The notes: generated from the sequence alone by a model not told the origin. Counted from the first letter of the stretch, positions 41,241-49,758 are shown. The stretch: 64,000 bases of DNA from Streptomyces canus (GCF_030816965.1 NZ_JAUSYQ010000002.1:9414001-9478000); one strand, 5' to 3'. A program made the numbers and translations.

Positions 41241-42997
41241 CAGTCGATCTCCGGTCCGAGGTCAGGCGTGTCGGTGAGCTGGGCGCGCGTGCCGGTGGTG
41301 GCGTGCAGCTCCAGCAGGACCAGTTCGTTGGTGCCGGGGCGGAGGACGGGCGCGGGGACGTACAGGGTGTGCTGGGGACCCCGGTTCCAGTAACGGCCGA
41401 GAGGGAAACCGTTGACCCAGGCCTGGCCCTTGGTCCAGCCGGGCAGGGCGAGGAAGGTGTCGGCCGGGGCATCCACCTCGAAGGTGCCCCGGTGGAAGGC
41501 GGGTACGGCGTCCGTGGTCGCCTCGGACGGGCCGAACGGCACGGCGGCCAGGTGGTCCAGGGGCACGGCCCGGCACTCCCAGCCGCGCAGTTCGGCGCCC
41601 TGGAAGGACACCGGGCCGAGCAGCCCCTTGGGTGCCCCGATGCGCGGCCCGTAGTTGACGCCGCCCATGTTCTCCACGAGGACTTCGAGGACGGCACCGG
41701 CGTGCGGCACCCGCACGGACAGGGTCTCGTCGTGCCGTTCCCGCTCCAGTACGCCGACGGAGGCGCCGTCCACGAAGACCTGCGCGCGGTCGCCGACCCC
41801 GCCCGTGAAGTGCAGCAGACCGTCGCCCGAGCCCGGAAGCGTGGTGCGGTAGAGCACGTAACCGGTGTGCACGCCCAGTTCGTTCATCGTCACCGGGGCT
41901 TCGGTGTCCGTCGACGACAGCCCGCGGACGTACGGCAGCAGCGGCGCCCGGTGATCCAGGTCGACGTCGGTGAGCGGGAGTTTGGGGGCCGGTGAGGGCG
42001 CGGGTTCGTCGGGTGTGGCGGTGTGGCGGGCGATCACCTCGCGGAACGCGTGGTACTTGGGGCCGGGATCACCGCTCTCGGTGAGCGGGGCGTCGTAGTC
42101 GTAGGACGTGACGGTGGGCTCGTAGGCGTGTTTGTGGTTGGCGCCGTTGGTGAAGCCGAAGTTGGTGCCGCCGTGGAACATGTAGATGTTGACCGAGGCC
42201 CCGGCCGCCAGCAGCCGGTCCAGGTCGGCCGCGGCGTCGGCGGCCGACCGTACATGGTGCGGGCCGCCCCAGTGGTCGAACCAGCCGATCCAGAACTCCG
42301 AGCACATCAGCGGGCCTTGGGGCTGATGGGCGCGGAGCGCGGCGAGGTTCTCCTCGACCCGGCTGCCGAAGGTGACCGTGGCGAGCGTGCCCGGGAGGGT
42401 GCCGGCCGCCAGGTGCTCGGCGTTGGCCTGATCGCAGGTGTACAGCAGCTCCTCGACGCCGCGGTCCCGCAACGCCTGCTGGACGTGCTTGAGATACGCG
42501 GTGTCGTCGCCGTACGCCCCGTACTCGTTCTCCACCTGTACGGCGATCACCGGGCCGCCGTGCGCGGCCATGAACGGCCGCAGCGCGGGCAGGAGTCGGT
42601 CGAGGTAGCCGTCGAACGCCGCCGTGAAACGCGGGTCGCTGCTGCGCAGCCGGATGTCGGGGTCCGCGAGCAGCCAGGCGGGCAGACCGCCGTCGTCCCA
42701 CTCGGCGCAGATGAACGGCCCCGGGCGCAGCAGGACATGCAGACCCTCCTCCTGGGCGAGGCGCAGCCAGCGGGGCAGATCGAGGAAGCCGTCCAGGACC
42801 AGGGTGCCGGGTTCGGGCTCGTGGAGGTTCCACGGCAGATACGTCTCGATCGTGTTGAGGCCCATCAGCCGGGCCTTGCGCAGCCGGTCGGTCCACTGGT
42901 CGGGATGGATCCGGAAGTAGTGCATGGCCCCGGAGATGATCCGGAACGGCTTCCCGTGCAGGAGGAAACCGTCGGAGGACGTCGTCAGAGCGGGCAT
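41240..42997 (-). CDS. GH35 beta-galactosidase, canonical
   Basis: A 585-residue family 35 beta-galactosidase. GKPFRIISGAMHYFRIHPDQ, WNLHEPEPGTLVLDGFLDL, the acid/base Glu in GGPVIAVQVENEYGAYGDD near residues 148-166 and the nucleophile Glu in MCSEFWIGWFDHWGGPHHV near residues 227-245 are all intact. C-terminal beta domains end with TKGQAWVNGFPLGRYWNRGP. No signal peptide. I prefer the ATG at 42997, which has GAAGGG at a good 9-base distance; the ATG at 43006 abuts that ribosome site. Second gene of the operon. Confidence 0.94.
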   Translation of the reverse strand: MPALTTSSDGFLLHGKPFRIISGAMHYFRIHPDQWTDRLRKARLMGLNTIETYLPWNLHEPEPGTLVLDGFLDLPRWLRLAQEEGLHVLLRPGPFICAEWDDGGLPAWLLADPDIRLRSSDPRFTAAFDGYLDRLLPALRPFMAAHGGPVIAVQVENEYGAYGDDTAYLKHVQQALRDRGVEELLYTCDQANAEHLAAGTLPGTLATVTFGSRVEENLAALRAHQPQGPLMCSEFWIGWFDHWGGPHHVRSAADAAADLDRLLAAGASVNIYMFHGGTNFGFTNGANHKHAYEPTVTSYDYDAPLTESGDPGPKYHAFREVIARHTATPDEPAPSPAPKLPLTDVDLDHRAPLLPYVRGLSSTDTEAPVTMNELGVHTGYVLYRTTLPGSGDGLLHFTGGVGDRAQVFVDGASVGVLERERHDETLSVRVPHAGAVLEVLVENMGGVNYGPRIGAPKGLLGPVSFQGAELRGWECRAVPLDHLAAVPFGPSEATTDAVPAFHRGTFEVDAPADTFLALPGWTKGQAWVNGFPLGRYWNRGPQHTLYVPAPVLRPGTNELVLLELHATTGTRAQLTDTPDLGPEID

Positions 42998-43026
42998 GCG
43001 GGGCATCCCTTCGAGTCAGCGGGAAT

Positions 43027-44193
43027 TCAGCGAGTTCGGGTACGGCGGACGAGCCAGAGCGTGGCGCCGAGACACAGCGCGGAGACACCGCTCAGCAGCA
43101 GCGGAACGGCCCGGATCCCGGACCATTCGATGGCCTTGCCCAGCGCCGGGCCGGCCGCCACACCGCCGATCATCGAGGCGGCGATGACCAGCGCGCCGGC
43201 GCGTCGGGCGCCGGGGGCGGCCCGGTGCAGCCAGGGCAGACCGGTGGGGAAGATCGGCGCGATGAACAGACCGACACCGGCATACGCGTACGGCGCCAAC
43301 TCCCGTACGGACGCCAGCAGAAGGCAGACCGTCATACCCGCGCAGGACACGGTGATGATGGCCTGTGCCGAGTACCGCAGCGCGATCGGGGCGACCAGGA
43401 AGCGGCCCACCGTCATCATCAGCCAGTAGACGGAGGTGGCGGTCGCGGCCACCCCGGCGCCGTATCCCACGGTCTCCAGATGGGTGGGTTCCCAGCCGCC
43501 GACGCCCGCCTCGATGCCGACGTGCAGGACGTAGAGGGCGACGAACACGCAGAGCACCGAGGCCAGGCTGCGGCCGAGAGCGCCGGAGGAGTCGGGAGCC
43601 GTGCCGGACGGCTGGGGCGCCCGGTTCCGTACGCCCTTCAGGCACAGCAGCAACGGCAGGTTGGCGAGCGCGAAACCGAGGAAGACCGCCGGATAGTGTC
43701 CGGCACCCACCACGCCGATCAGCGCCGGGCCGAGGATCGCACCCACGCCGAAGTGCGCGTTGAGAATGTTCAGCATCGCGGTGGAACGGTGGCCGAAGCC
43801 GACCGCGAACAGCTGGTTCAGGCCGTAGTCGATGCCGCCGAAGCCGAGACCGGCGAGCAGCGCGGCGGTCAGGGCGGTGGGCCAGTTCGGCGCGAGTGCG
43901 AAGCCCGCCGCGCCGAGCGCCATCAGCAGGTACGAGGCGCCCAGGATCCGCCGGTTGCCGATCCGGCCGAAGAGCCGGTCGAACAGCAGGACCCCGGCGA
44001 CCCCGCCGACGAAATGGGCGCTGAGACCGAGTCCGGCTCCCGAGGGAGACAACCCGAAGTCCTCGCGGAAGGCGGGGATCGCCGGGCCGTACAGCGCCTG
44101 GAGCGCGCCGATGAGCACGAACCCGACGCAGGAGGCGACCACGGCGGCCGGGCTGAAGACCGGGGTGTGCGAGGGCGCCAGTGTGGAGGACAT
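43027..44193 (-). CDS. Major facilitator transporter for sugars
   Basis: A 388-residue MFS protein with about twelve spans, of the FucP/YfkF-like group: GFVLIGALQALYGPAIPAFR, LFGRIGNRRILGASYLLMALG (cytoplasmic loop 2-3 motif), NILNAHFGVGAILGPALIG, and GLFIAPIFPTGLPWLHRAAP. It should import a galactose-containing oligosaccharide or monosaccharide for the two GH35 enzymes that follow. I chose the ATG at 44193: it lies 8 bases from a predicted -10 box, so the message would be nearly leaderless. An ATG at 44229 would place the promoter and operator inside the gene. First gene of the four-gene operon. Confidence 0.9.
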   Translation of the reverse strand: MSSTLAPSHTPVFSPAAVVASCVGFVLIGALQALYGPAIPAFREDFGLSPSGAGLGLSAHFVGGVAGVLLFDRLFGRIGNRRILGASYLLMALGAAGFALAPNWPTALTAALLAGLGFGGIDYGLNQLFAVGFGHRSTAMLNILNAHFGVGAILGPALIGVVGAGHYPAVFLGFALANLPLLLCLKGVRNRAPQPSGTAPDSSGALGRSLASVLCVFVALYVLHVGIEAGVGGWEPTHLETVGYGAGVAATATSVYWLMMTVGRFLVAPIALRYSAQAIITVSCAGMTVCLLLASVRELAPYAYAGVGLFIAPIFPTGLPWLHRAAPGARRAGALVIAASMIGGVAAGPALGKAIEWSGIRAVPLLLSGVSALCLGATLWLVRRTRTR

Positions 44194-44229
44194 GAACGTT
44201 GATGTTACCGGTAACATACCGGCGGTCAA
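44194..44229 (-). promoter_or_regulatory. Promoter of the MFS-GH35-GH35-LacI operon
   Basis: On the minus strand TTGACC (44229-44224), a 16-bp spacer and TAACAT (44207-44202) form a sigma-70-type promoter. The ATG of the MFS gene starts 8 bases after the -10 box, so little or no leader would be made. The perfect palindrome at 44202-44217 covers the -10 box and part of the spacer. Confidence 0.55.
44202..44217. promoter_or_regulatory. Perfect 16-bp LacI-type operator
   Basis: ATGTTACCGGTAACAT is a perfect palindrome with a central CG, which is the hallmark of LacI-family operators. It overlaps the promoter of the operon that ends with a LacI gene, giving a closed repression loop. Confidence 0.75.
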
Positions 44230-44272
44230 GATCCCGGGACAAAGAGGGAGGGGGAGGCAAGGTTGGACCGGT

Positions 44273-44289
44273 AGTCCAGTGTCTGGACT
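44273..44289. promoter_or_regulatory. AGTCCAG-N3-CTGGACT inverted repeat before the YheO-type gene
   Basis: A perfect 7-3-7 inverted repeat, followed at 44293-44306 by the weaker AGTC-N6-GACT. Both lie just before the YheO-type regulator start at 44327. They are good candidates for its autoregulatory site. Confidence 0.5.
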
Positions 44290-44326
44290 GCTAGTCTAGA
44301 TGGACTGCCGGAGATGGGAGGACGTG

Positions 44327-44980
44327 ATGGAGGCCGAGCGGGACGCGATCATCGCCGCGCTCACATCGGTCGTCGACGGGATCGCGGCGACCTTCGGGCC
44401 GGTGTGCGAGGTGGTGCTGCACGACTACCGCAGGCCGGAGAACTCGGTGGTGGCCATCGCCGGCTCGGTGACAGGGCGCAGAGTCGGCGGGGCGATGAGC
44501 GAGATCGGCATGCGGATGGTCGCCCGTGGCGACGAGGCGGCCGACGAGCTGAACTACGTCACCCGGACCGACGCCGGCAAGCTGGTCAAGTCGTCGACGA
44601 TGCTGCTGCGGGACTCCTCGAGTGCGGTCTTCGGCGCGTTGTGCGTCAATGTCGACGTCACCGCGGCGAGCGAGGTCCACGCCTTGCTGGGCGCCCTGGC
44701 CGGGACCGGCACGGCTCCCGAGGAGCCGCCCGTCACCACCTTCGGCGACGACATCGACTCCGTCGTCGACGTCATGCTCGACGCGCACCGGCATCAGTCG
44801 TGGGCGCTGCTCGACCGCGCCGGGCGCCTGGACCTGTTCCGCAGCCTGGACGAACGGGGCGTGTTCGCGGTCCGGCGGGCGATCGAGCAGGTGGCCGGAC
44901 GGCTCGGGATCTCGCGCGCCTCCGCCTACAGCTACCTCTCCCAGTCCCGGAAACAGGCGAACACTGGAGGGCACTCGTGA
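44327..44980 (+). CDS. YheO-type PAS/HTH transcriptional regulator
   Basis: A 217-residue regulator with an N-terminal YheO-like PAS domain (residues ~5-115: VVLHDYRRPENSVVAIAGSV, GALCVNVDV) and a C-terminal helix-turn-helix (FAVRRAIEQVAGRLGISRAS then AYSYLSQSR). The DauR branch of this family represses D-amino-acid catabolism in Pseudomonas. GGAGG is 6 bases before the ATG at 44327. It overlaps the PLP dehydratase gene as GTGA, so the two form one unit. That pairing suggests the regulator senses the amino acid that the enzyme degrades. Confidence 0.88.
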   Translation: MEAERDAIIAALTSVVDGIAATFGPVCEVVLHDYRRPENSVVAIAGSVTGRRVGGAMSEIGMRMVARGDEAADELNYVTRTDAGKLVKSSTMLLRDSSSAVFGALCVNVDVTAASEVHALLGALAGTGTAPEEPPVTTFGDDIDSVVDVMLDAHRHQSWALLDRAGRLDLFRSLDERGVFAVRRAIEQVAGRLGISRASAYSYLSQSRKQANTGGHS

Positions 44981-45954
44981 CGACCACCACCCCGCCGGTC
45001 ACCCTGGACGACGTCCAGGACGCGGCCACCCGGCTCAAAGGCGTCGCGCACCGCACACCGGTGCTGCGCTCACGGACCCTCGACGCGCTGGTCGGCGCCG
45101 AGGTCTTCCTCAAGTGCGAGAACTTCCAGCGGGTCGGCGCTTTCAAGTTCCGCGGCGCCTACAACGCGGCCTCCCGGCTGACCCCGGAGCAACGGGCCCG
45201 CGGCATCGCCGCCTACTCCTCGGGGAACCACGCCCAGGCCGTCGCCCTGGCCGCCCGCGAGCTCGGCACCACCGCGGTGATCGTCATGCCCGAGGACGCC
45301 CCACCCTCCAAGCGGGCGGCCACCGAGGGCTACGGCGCCGAGATCGTCACGTACGACCGCTACACCGGCGACCGTGAGGCCATCGCCGAGGCCCTGGCCG
45401 CCGAACGGGGCCTGGCACTCATTCCGCCGTACGAGCACCCGCACGTGATGGCGGGGCAGGGCACGGCCGCCCTCGAACTCCTGGAGGAGACGGGGGAGTT
45501 GGGCGCACTGCTCACGCCGGTCGGTGGCGGCGGTCTGATGGCGGGCAGCGCGACCGCCGCCAAGGGGCTGCACCCGGGTATCCGCATGGTCGGCGTGGAA
45601 CCGGAGGCCGGCGATGACACCAAGCGGTCCCTGGAGGCGGGGCGGCGCGTCAGTATCCCGGTACCGAAGACCATCGCCGACGGACAGGCTCTGCACACGC
45701 CCGGTGAGCTGACCTTCTCGGTGAACCGGCGGCTGGTCGACGAGATCGTGCTGGTCTCCGACGACGAGATCCGCGACGCCATGCGGTTCGCCTTCGAGCG
45801 GCTGAAGATCGTCGTCGAGCCGAGCGGCGCGACTCCGCTGGCCGCCCTGCTCAGCGGCCGGGTGAGCGGTCTCCCGGACCGGATCGGTGTGATCGTCTCC
45901 GGCGGCAATGTCGACGCGGAGCGCTTCGCGCGGCTCTGCGCGGGCGGGGTCTGA
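44977..45954 (+). CDS. PLP-dependent serine/threonine (hydroxyaspartate) dehydratase-like
   Basis: A 325-residue fold-type II PLP enzyme of the short threonine dehydratase/serine racemase group, without a regulatory ACT domain. The PLP lysine lies in VGAFKFRGAYNAA near residues 51-63, the substrate loop is SSGNHAQAVA near 78-87, and the phosphate loop is VGGGGLMAGS near 178-187. It would deaminate L-threonine/serine or 3-hydroxyaspartate; the YheO partner makes a less common substrate such as 3-hydroxyaspartate or a hydroxyectoine intermediate plausible. GTG start at 44977, four-base overlap with the regulator gene and GGAGG 6 bases upstream. Confidence 0.87.
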   Translation: MTTTTPPVTLDDVQDAATRLKGVAHRTPVLRSRTLDALVGAEVFLKCENFQRVGAFKFRGAYNAASRLTPEQRARGIAAYSSGNHAQAVALAARELGTTAVIVMPEDAPPSKRAATEGYGAEIVTYDRYTGDREAIAEALAAERGLALIPPYEHPHVMAGQGTAALELLEETGELGALLTPVGGGGLMAGSATAAKGLHPGIRMVGVEPEAGDDTKRSLEAGRRVSIPVPKTIADGQALHTPGELTFSVNRRLVDEIVLVSDDEIRDAMRFAFERLKIVVEPSGATPLAALLSGRVSGLPDRIGVIVSGGNVDAERFARLCAGGV

Positions 45955-46003
45955 GGGGGCGGGGGTCTGAGAGGGGGCTGACGGGGAGGCTGAGGGGGGC
46001 GCC
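45955..46003 (+). other. G-rich run able to form a G-quadruplex
   Basis: Right after the dehydratase stop the plus strand has five runs of four to six G residues (GGGGGCGGGGG, AGAGGGGG, ACGGGGAGG, GAGGGGGG) within 50 bp. Loops of 1-9 bases separate them. It lies 140 bp before the cupin gene. Structure is inferred. Confidence 0.35.
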
Positions 46004-46140
46004 CTCACTCGAATGGCGGGCCGGACTGGACGGGCGGACGATGGAGAGGTGGGGCTGGGCCACCGCCGGTGCCGCCCAGGAAGGGCGGGAGACGGAGACC
46101 CGCCCCGGCCGTACCGATACGGCCGGAAGGGAGAGCCGTC

Positions 46141-46500
46141 ATGTTTGAGGTGAAGACGCTCGACAAGCCGGACGAGCGCCGCGATTTCCCGCGTGGCCAC
46201 CTCGAAGCGGTCCACATGAGCGGACTGGACTTCGCCGTGGGCACCTTCGAACCGGGCTGGCGCTGGTCCGAGTCCGTGGCACCCATCGCGGGCACCAAGA
46301 GCTGCGAGGTCCACCACAACGGCTATGTGGTCCAGGGCCGCATGCACATCACCATGGACGAAGGCGGCGAGGGCGAAGTGGGCCCCGGCGACATCTTCGT
46401 GGTGTCACCCGGGCACGACGCCTGGGTCGTCGGCGACGAGCAGTGCGTGGTCTACGACTTCGCGGGCGGCATGGCGAAGGACTACGCCAAGGGCAAGTGA
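46141..46500 (+). CDS. Small single-domain cupin protein
   Basis: A 119-residue cupin. The first motif region reads CEVHHNGYVVQGRMHITMDE, with two His residues near 58-59 and a Glu-less form, and the second reads GPGDIFVVSPGHDAWVVGDE with a His near 101. Metal binding through the three His is plausible. GGAG is 7 bases before the ATG at 46141. Members of this group bind small molecules or act as isomerases or dioxygenases; no substrate can be given. It stands alone between the dehydratase and a decayed gene. Confidence 0.8.
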   Translation: MFEVKTLDKPDERRDFPRGHLEAVHMSGLDFAVGTFEPGWRWSESVAPIAGTKSCEVHHNGYVVQGRMHITMDEGGEGEVGPGDIFVVSPGHDAWVVGDEQCVVYDFAGGMAKDYAKGK

Positions 46501-46527
46501 GGCACACCCGTTCCCAACCGTCACCTC

Positions 46528-47340
46528 TTACACCGTGACGACGATCTTCGCGCGCGCGTGCTCCACCTCCGGATGCCGGATGGCCTCGGCCGCCTCGTCG
46601 AGTGGACACGTCCGCCCGGCAGCGGGGTCCTTCGCCATGAGTTGGCGCAGCCGTGACCGGACGAAGGGGGAGAGGAGCAGTCCCCGCAGCGTGAGGTGCA
46701 CGGGACCGAGGACGCTGCCGCCCCATGGACGTCCCCGCCGGACAGGACGACCGTTCCGGCGGGAGTCGTCGCGCGCCGCAGATCGCCCAGTGAAGATTGC
46801 CCCACCAGATCCAGCTACGACGTCGTAGCGGCGTCCGGCACGGGCGAAGTCCCCCTGGTGTAGTCGACGACCTGGTCCGCCCCGAGCGACCCGACGAGCT
46901 CGACGTTGACCTGGTCCGCCCCGAGCGACCCGACGAGCTCGACGTTGACCTGGTCCGCCCCGAGCGACCCGACGAGCTCGACGTTGCGCGCGCCGCGCAC
47001 AGCGGTCACCTCGGCGCCGTACGCCTTCGCGATCTGTATGGCGAAGGTGCCCACGCCACCCGACGCACCGTTCACCAGGACGGACCACCCGGCCCGGAGC
47101 CCGGCCATGTCCCGCAGTCCGATGAGCGCGGTGTTCGCGGCCGGCGGCATCGCGGCGGCCTGCTCGAAGGAGAGGCCGACGGGCTTGAGGTCCGTCCGGC
47201 TGTCCTTGGCACACACGAACTCGGCGAACGTCCCGTCCGCCTCGTCGCCCGGATGCAGCCCTTTGACCTGGGCACCGACCGCCTCGACGCGGCATGGACC
47301 TCGGTGTGGGCGAGCCTGTGAGGAGTCCGGCGTCGATCAC
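46528..47340 (-). pseudogene. Decayed zinc-type alcohol dehydrogenase / quinone oxidoreductase
   Basis: Pieces of a medium-chain NAD(P)-dependent oxidoreductase are readable in several frames. Near 47220-47290: RVEAVGAQVKGLHPGDE. From 47216 down: AEFVCAKDSRTDLKPVGLSF, then the Rossmann core VLVNGASGGVGTFAIQIAK. A 13-residue segment, NVELVGSLGADQV, is present three times in a row. The frame then closes after VVDYTRG; the rest (DFARAGRRYDVV, LLSPFVRSRLRQLM and HARAKIVVTV) is in the next frame, and parts of the middle are lost. It is a pseudogene in an early to middle stage of decay. Confidence 0.85.
46869..46985. repeat. Threefold exact 39-bp tandem repeat inside the dehydrogenase pseudogene
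   Basis: The 39-bp unit (46869-46907, 46908-46946, 46947-46985) occurs three times without a single difference. On the minus strand it encodes 13 residues, NVELVGSLGADQV, and keeps frame. Intact family members have one copy. Identity of all three copies means the expansion is recent. Confidence 0.95.
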
Positions 47341-47485
47341 TCGCGCCGGGGGCGCCGGTCAGGGGGCCAGGACCTGCTTCCGCGCCCGGCGTGCAGATGT
47401 TGCCCGGTGCGTGGAGCGCGGCGGTCCTGAGGCGGGCGTCGCGGGCGGCGGCCATGGGTCTGAGTTCGCCGGTAACGGTCTCGGG

Positions 47486-48832
47486 TCAGATCGGCAGCAG
47501 CCGTCCCACCAGCGCGCCGAGCTGCCGGACATTACGGCACTCGTGCATCTCCACCGACTCGGCGTACTCGTACGCGGCCGAGTCGCCCGTGCCCCACTGC
47601 GCTCGTGCCTCCGGGTTCAACCAGTAGACGCGGCGCGCCCGCTCGGCGATCTGCCGGACGGCGGGCAGGTTCGGATCGCTCATGTTGGTGCGGGCGTCAC
47701 CGAGGACGAACACCGTCGTGCGCGGGCTCAGCGCATCCCCGTACAGGGACGCGAACTCGCCGAGCGCCACGCCGTAGTCGCTGCTGCCGTGCCACCCCGT
47801 CAGCGTGGCCTCGGCCCGGATGCGGGCGCCGAGCCCCTCAGGGTCGGCCGCGCCGTGTTCGAGGAGCCGGGTGATCTCGTCGAGCCGGTTGACGAAGGCG
47901 AACACCCGCACCTTGCTGAACTGGTCGTGCAGCGCCTGCACCAGCAGCATCGTGAAGTCCGAGAACCCCGACACCGAGCCCGACACATCGCACAGCAGCA
48001 CCAGTTCGGGCCGGGCCGGCCTGCGTCGCCGCAGTACCGGTTTCATCGGCACCCCGCCCGTGGACAACGAACCGCGCAGAGTCCGCCGTAGATCGATACT
48101 GCCCCGCGCGGCACGGCGACGACGGGCCGCGAGCCGGGTGGCGAGCTTGCGGGCCAACGGCTGCACCGTGCGCCGCAGTTCGGCCAGCCGGTCCTTACCG
48201 GCGAACAGGAAGTCGACCCGGTCCGTCGTCGGGGCCACCGCCCGCCGTGCGATCTCGTCCCTGCCCCGTCGCTCGGCGACCCGCCGCCGGGCTTCCGCCG
48301 CCACCAGCGCGCGGAACGTCTCGATGCGCCGCCGGAGCTCGTCCTCCAGCAGCCGGTCCGTGAACCCGGACATGCCCTGCTGACCCCGGACGTCGTCGCG
48401 GACGCGCGCGAGCAGCGTCTGCGGGCGCAGCCGGTCGAGGGTCTGGTACGACGACCAGCCGTCCGACCCGGGGGAGTTGCCGTATCCGCCGAACCCGTCG
48501 ACCGCCTCCACCGCCAGCCGGGCCATCAGGGTCTCGTCGTTCGCGGCGAGGGCCTTGGCGAGGCGCTCACGCAAGTCGTCCCGGTCCCCGGAGGTCTCGT
48601 CGGGCGCGCCGACACCCCGTGGGAAGTACAGGTCGAAGACCGGGTCGAACACCTGCCGTTGGGCCGTGCCGTGCAGCAGGGTCGCCGCCAGGCCCTCCCG
48701 CAGCCGCTCCCGGTCCGCGAGCCCCAGCGCCTCGACCGCCTGGGCCGCGTCCACGGTCTCGCCGGTCCCGATGCGGACGCCGTGCGCACGCAGGGCGCCG
48801 ACCAGGGAGGTCAGCCGCTCGGCGGTGCTCAC
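47486..48832 (-). CDS. VWA-domain (CoxE-like) protein paired with MoxR ATPase
   Basis: A 448-residue cytoplasmic protein. The first 250 residues are helical and charged (RRRIETFRALVAAEARRRVA); the C-terminal von Willebrand A domain starts at LVLLCDVSGSVSGFSDFTML near residue 275, with an intact MIDAS (DxSxS), and ends with VFVLGDARTNMSDPN and YWLNPEARAQWG. CoxE-type partners work with MoxR ATPases to load metals into enzymes such as CO dehydrogenase or to remodel complexes. No such client gene is next door. GTG start at 48832 overlaps the stop of the MoxR gene (GTGA). Confidence 0.9.
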   Translation of the reverse strand: MSTAERLTSLVGALRAHGVRIGTGETVDAAQAVEALGLADRERLREGLAATLLHGTAQRQVFDPVFDLYFPRGVGAPDETSGDRDDLRERLAKALAANDETLMARLAVEAVDGFGGYGNSPGSDGWSSYQTLDRLRPQTLLARVRDDVRGQQGMSGFTDRLLEDELRRRIETFRALVAAEARRRVAERRGRDEIARRAVAPTTDRVDFLFAGKDRLAELRRTVQPLARKLATRLAARRRRAARGSIDLRRTLRGSLSTGGVPMKPVLRRRRPARPELVLLCDVSGSVSGFSDFTMLLVQALHDQFSKVRVFAFVNRLDEITRLLEHGAADPEGLGARIRAEATLTGWHGSSDYGVALGEFASLYGDALSPRTTVFVLGDARTNMSDPNLPAVRQIAERARRVYWLNPEARAQWGTGDSAAYEYAESVEMHECRNVRQLGALVGRLLPI

Positions 48833-49758
48833 ACCGCGTCCAGGTCGAGCTTGGCCCCCGCCTTGAGGATGTCGTCCTGGTGCTTGAGCAGCACGCCCAG
48901 ACTGTCCCGTACGACCGTCTCGTCGAGGTGGTCCGCGCCGAGCGCGAGCAGCGTGCGCGCCCAGTCGATGGTCTCCGCGACCGAGGGCACCTTGCGCAGA
49001 TCCATGGCCCTGAGCGCCCCCACGACCCGGACCACGGACTTCGCCAGCGCCTCGTCCAGGCCCGGCACCCTCAGCCGTACGATCCGCCGCTCCAGCTCCT
49101 CCTCGGGGAACCCGATGTGCAGGAACAGGCAGCGGCGGCGCAGGGCCTCCGACAGTTCGCGGCTGGCGTTGGAGGTGAGGACGACGAAGGGACGCCGGGA
49201 CGCGGTGATCGTGCCCAGCTCCGGGACCGTGACCTGGAAGTCGCTGAGCACCTCGAGGAGCAGGCCCTCGACCTCGACGTCCGCCTTGTCGGTCTCGTCG
49301 ATCAGCAGCACCTTGGGCTCGTCGCCGCGGATCGCCGTGAGCAGGGGCCGGGAGAGCAGGAACTCCTCGCTGAAGATGTCCGTGCGCGCCTCGTCCCAGG
49401 TCTCGTCGCGCCCCGCGCTGATCCGCAGGAGCTGCTTGGCGTGGTTCCACTCGTACAACGCCCGGGACTCGTCCACACCCTCGTAGCACTGCAACCGGAC
49501 CAGCCGGGCCTGCGCGACCTCCGCCACCGCCTTGGCCAGCTCCGTCTTGCCGACCCCGGCGGGGCCCTCGACCAGGAGCGGCTTGCCGAGGCGGTCGGCG
49601 AGGAAGACGGTGGTCGCGACCGCGGGCGAGGCGAGGTAGCCGGTCTCGGCGAGGCGCGCGGAGACGTCGTCGACGGATGTGAACAGCAACGGGGCCTCCT
49701 GCGCGGCGCGAACTCGTTTCCACCAACTATCTAAGCGCTTGTTCACCTCTTCTGTCAC
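48829..49758 (-). CDS. MoxR-family AAA+ ATPase
   Basis: A 309-residue MoxR/CoxD-type ATPase. Walker A GPAGVGKTELAKAVAE near residues 64-79, Walker B VLLIDETDKAD near 145-155, sensor 1 in FVVLTSNASRELSEALRRRC near 190-209 with the arginine finger, then the lid domain. It should act as a ring-shaped chaperone with the VWA protein that overlaps its end. GTG start at 49758 with only a weak ribosome site; a start four codons later is possible. The hairpin at 49800 separates it from the ABC genes. Confidence 0.92.
   Translation of the reverse strand: MTEEVNKRLDSWWKRVRAAQEAPLLFTSVDDVSARLAETGYLASPAVATTVFLADRLGKPLLVEGPAGVGKTELAKAVAEVAQARLVRLQCYEGVDESRALYEWNHAKQLLRISAGRDETWDEARTDIFSEEFLLSRPLLTAIRGDEPKVLLIDETDKADVEVEGLLLEVLSDFQVTVPELGTITASRRPFVVLTSNASRELSEALRRRCLFLHIGFPEEELERRIVRLRVPGLDEALAKSVVRVVGALRAMDLRKVPSVAETIDWARTLLALGADHLDETVVRDSLGVLLKHQDDILKAGAKLDLDAV

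Noticed and set aside
46869..46985. CRISPR array
   Set aside because: The repeats are directly adjacent without spacers and encode an in-frame 13-residue unit.
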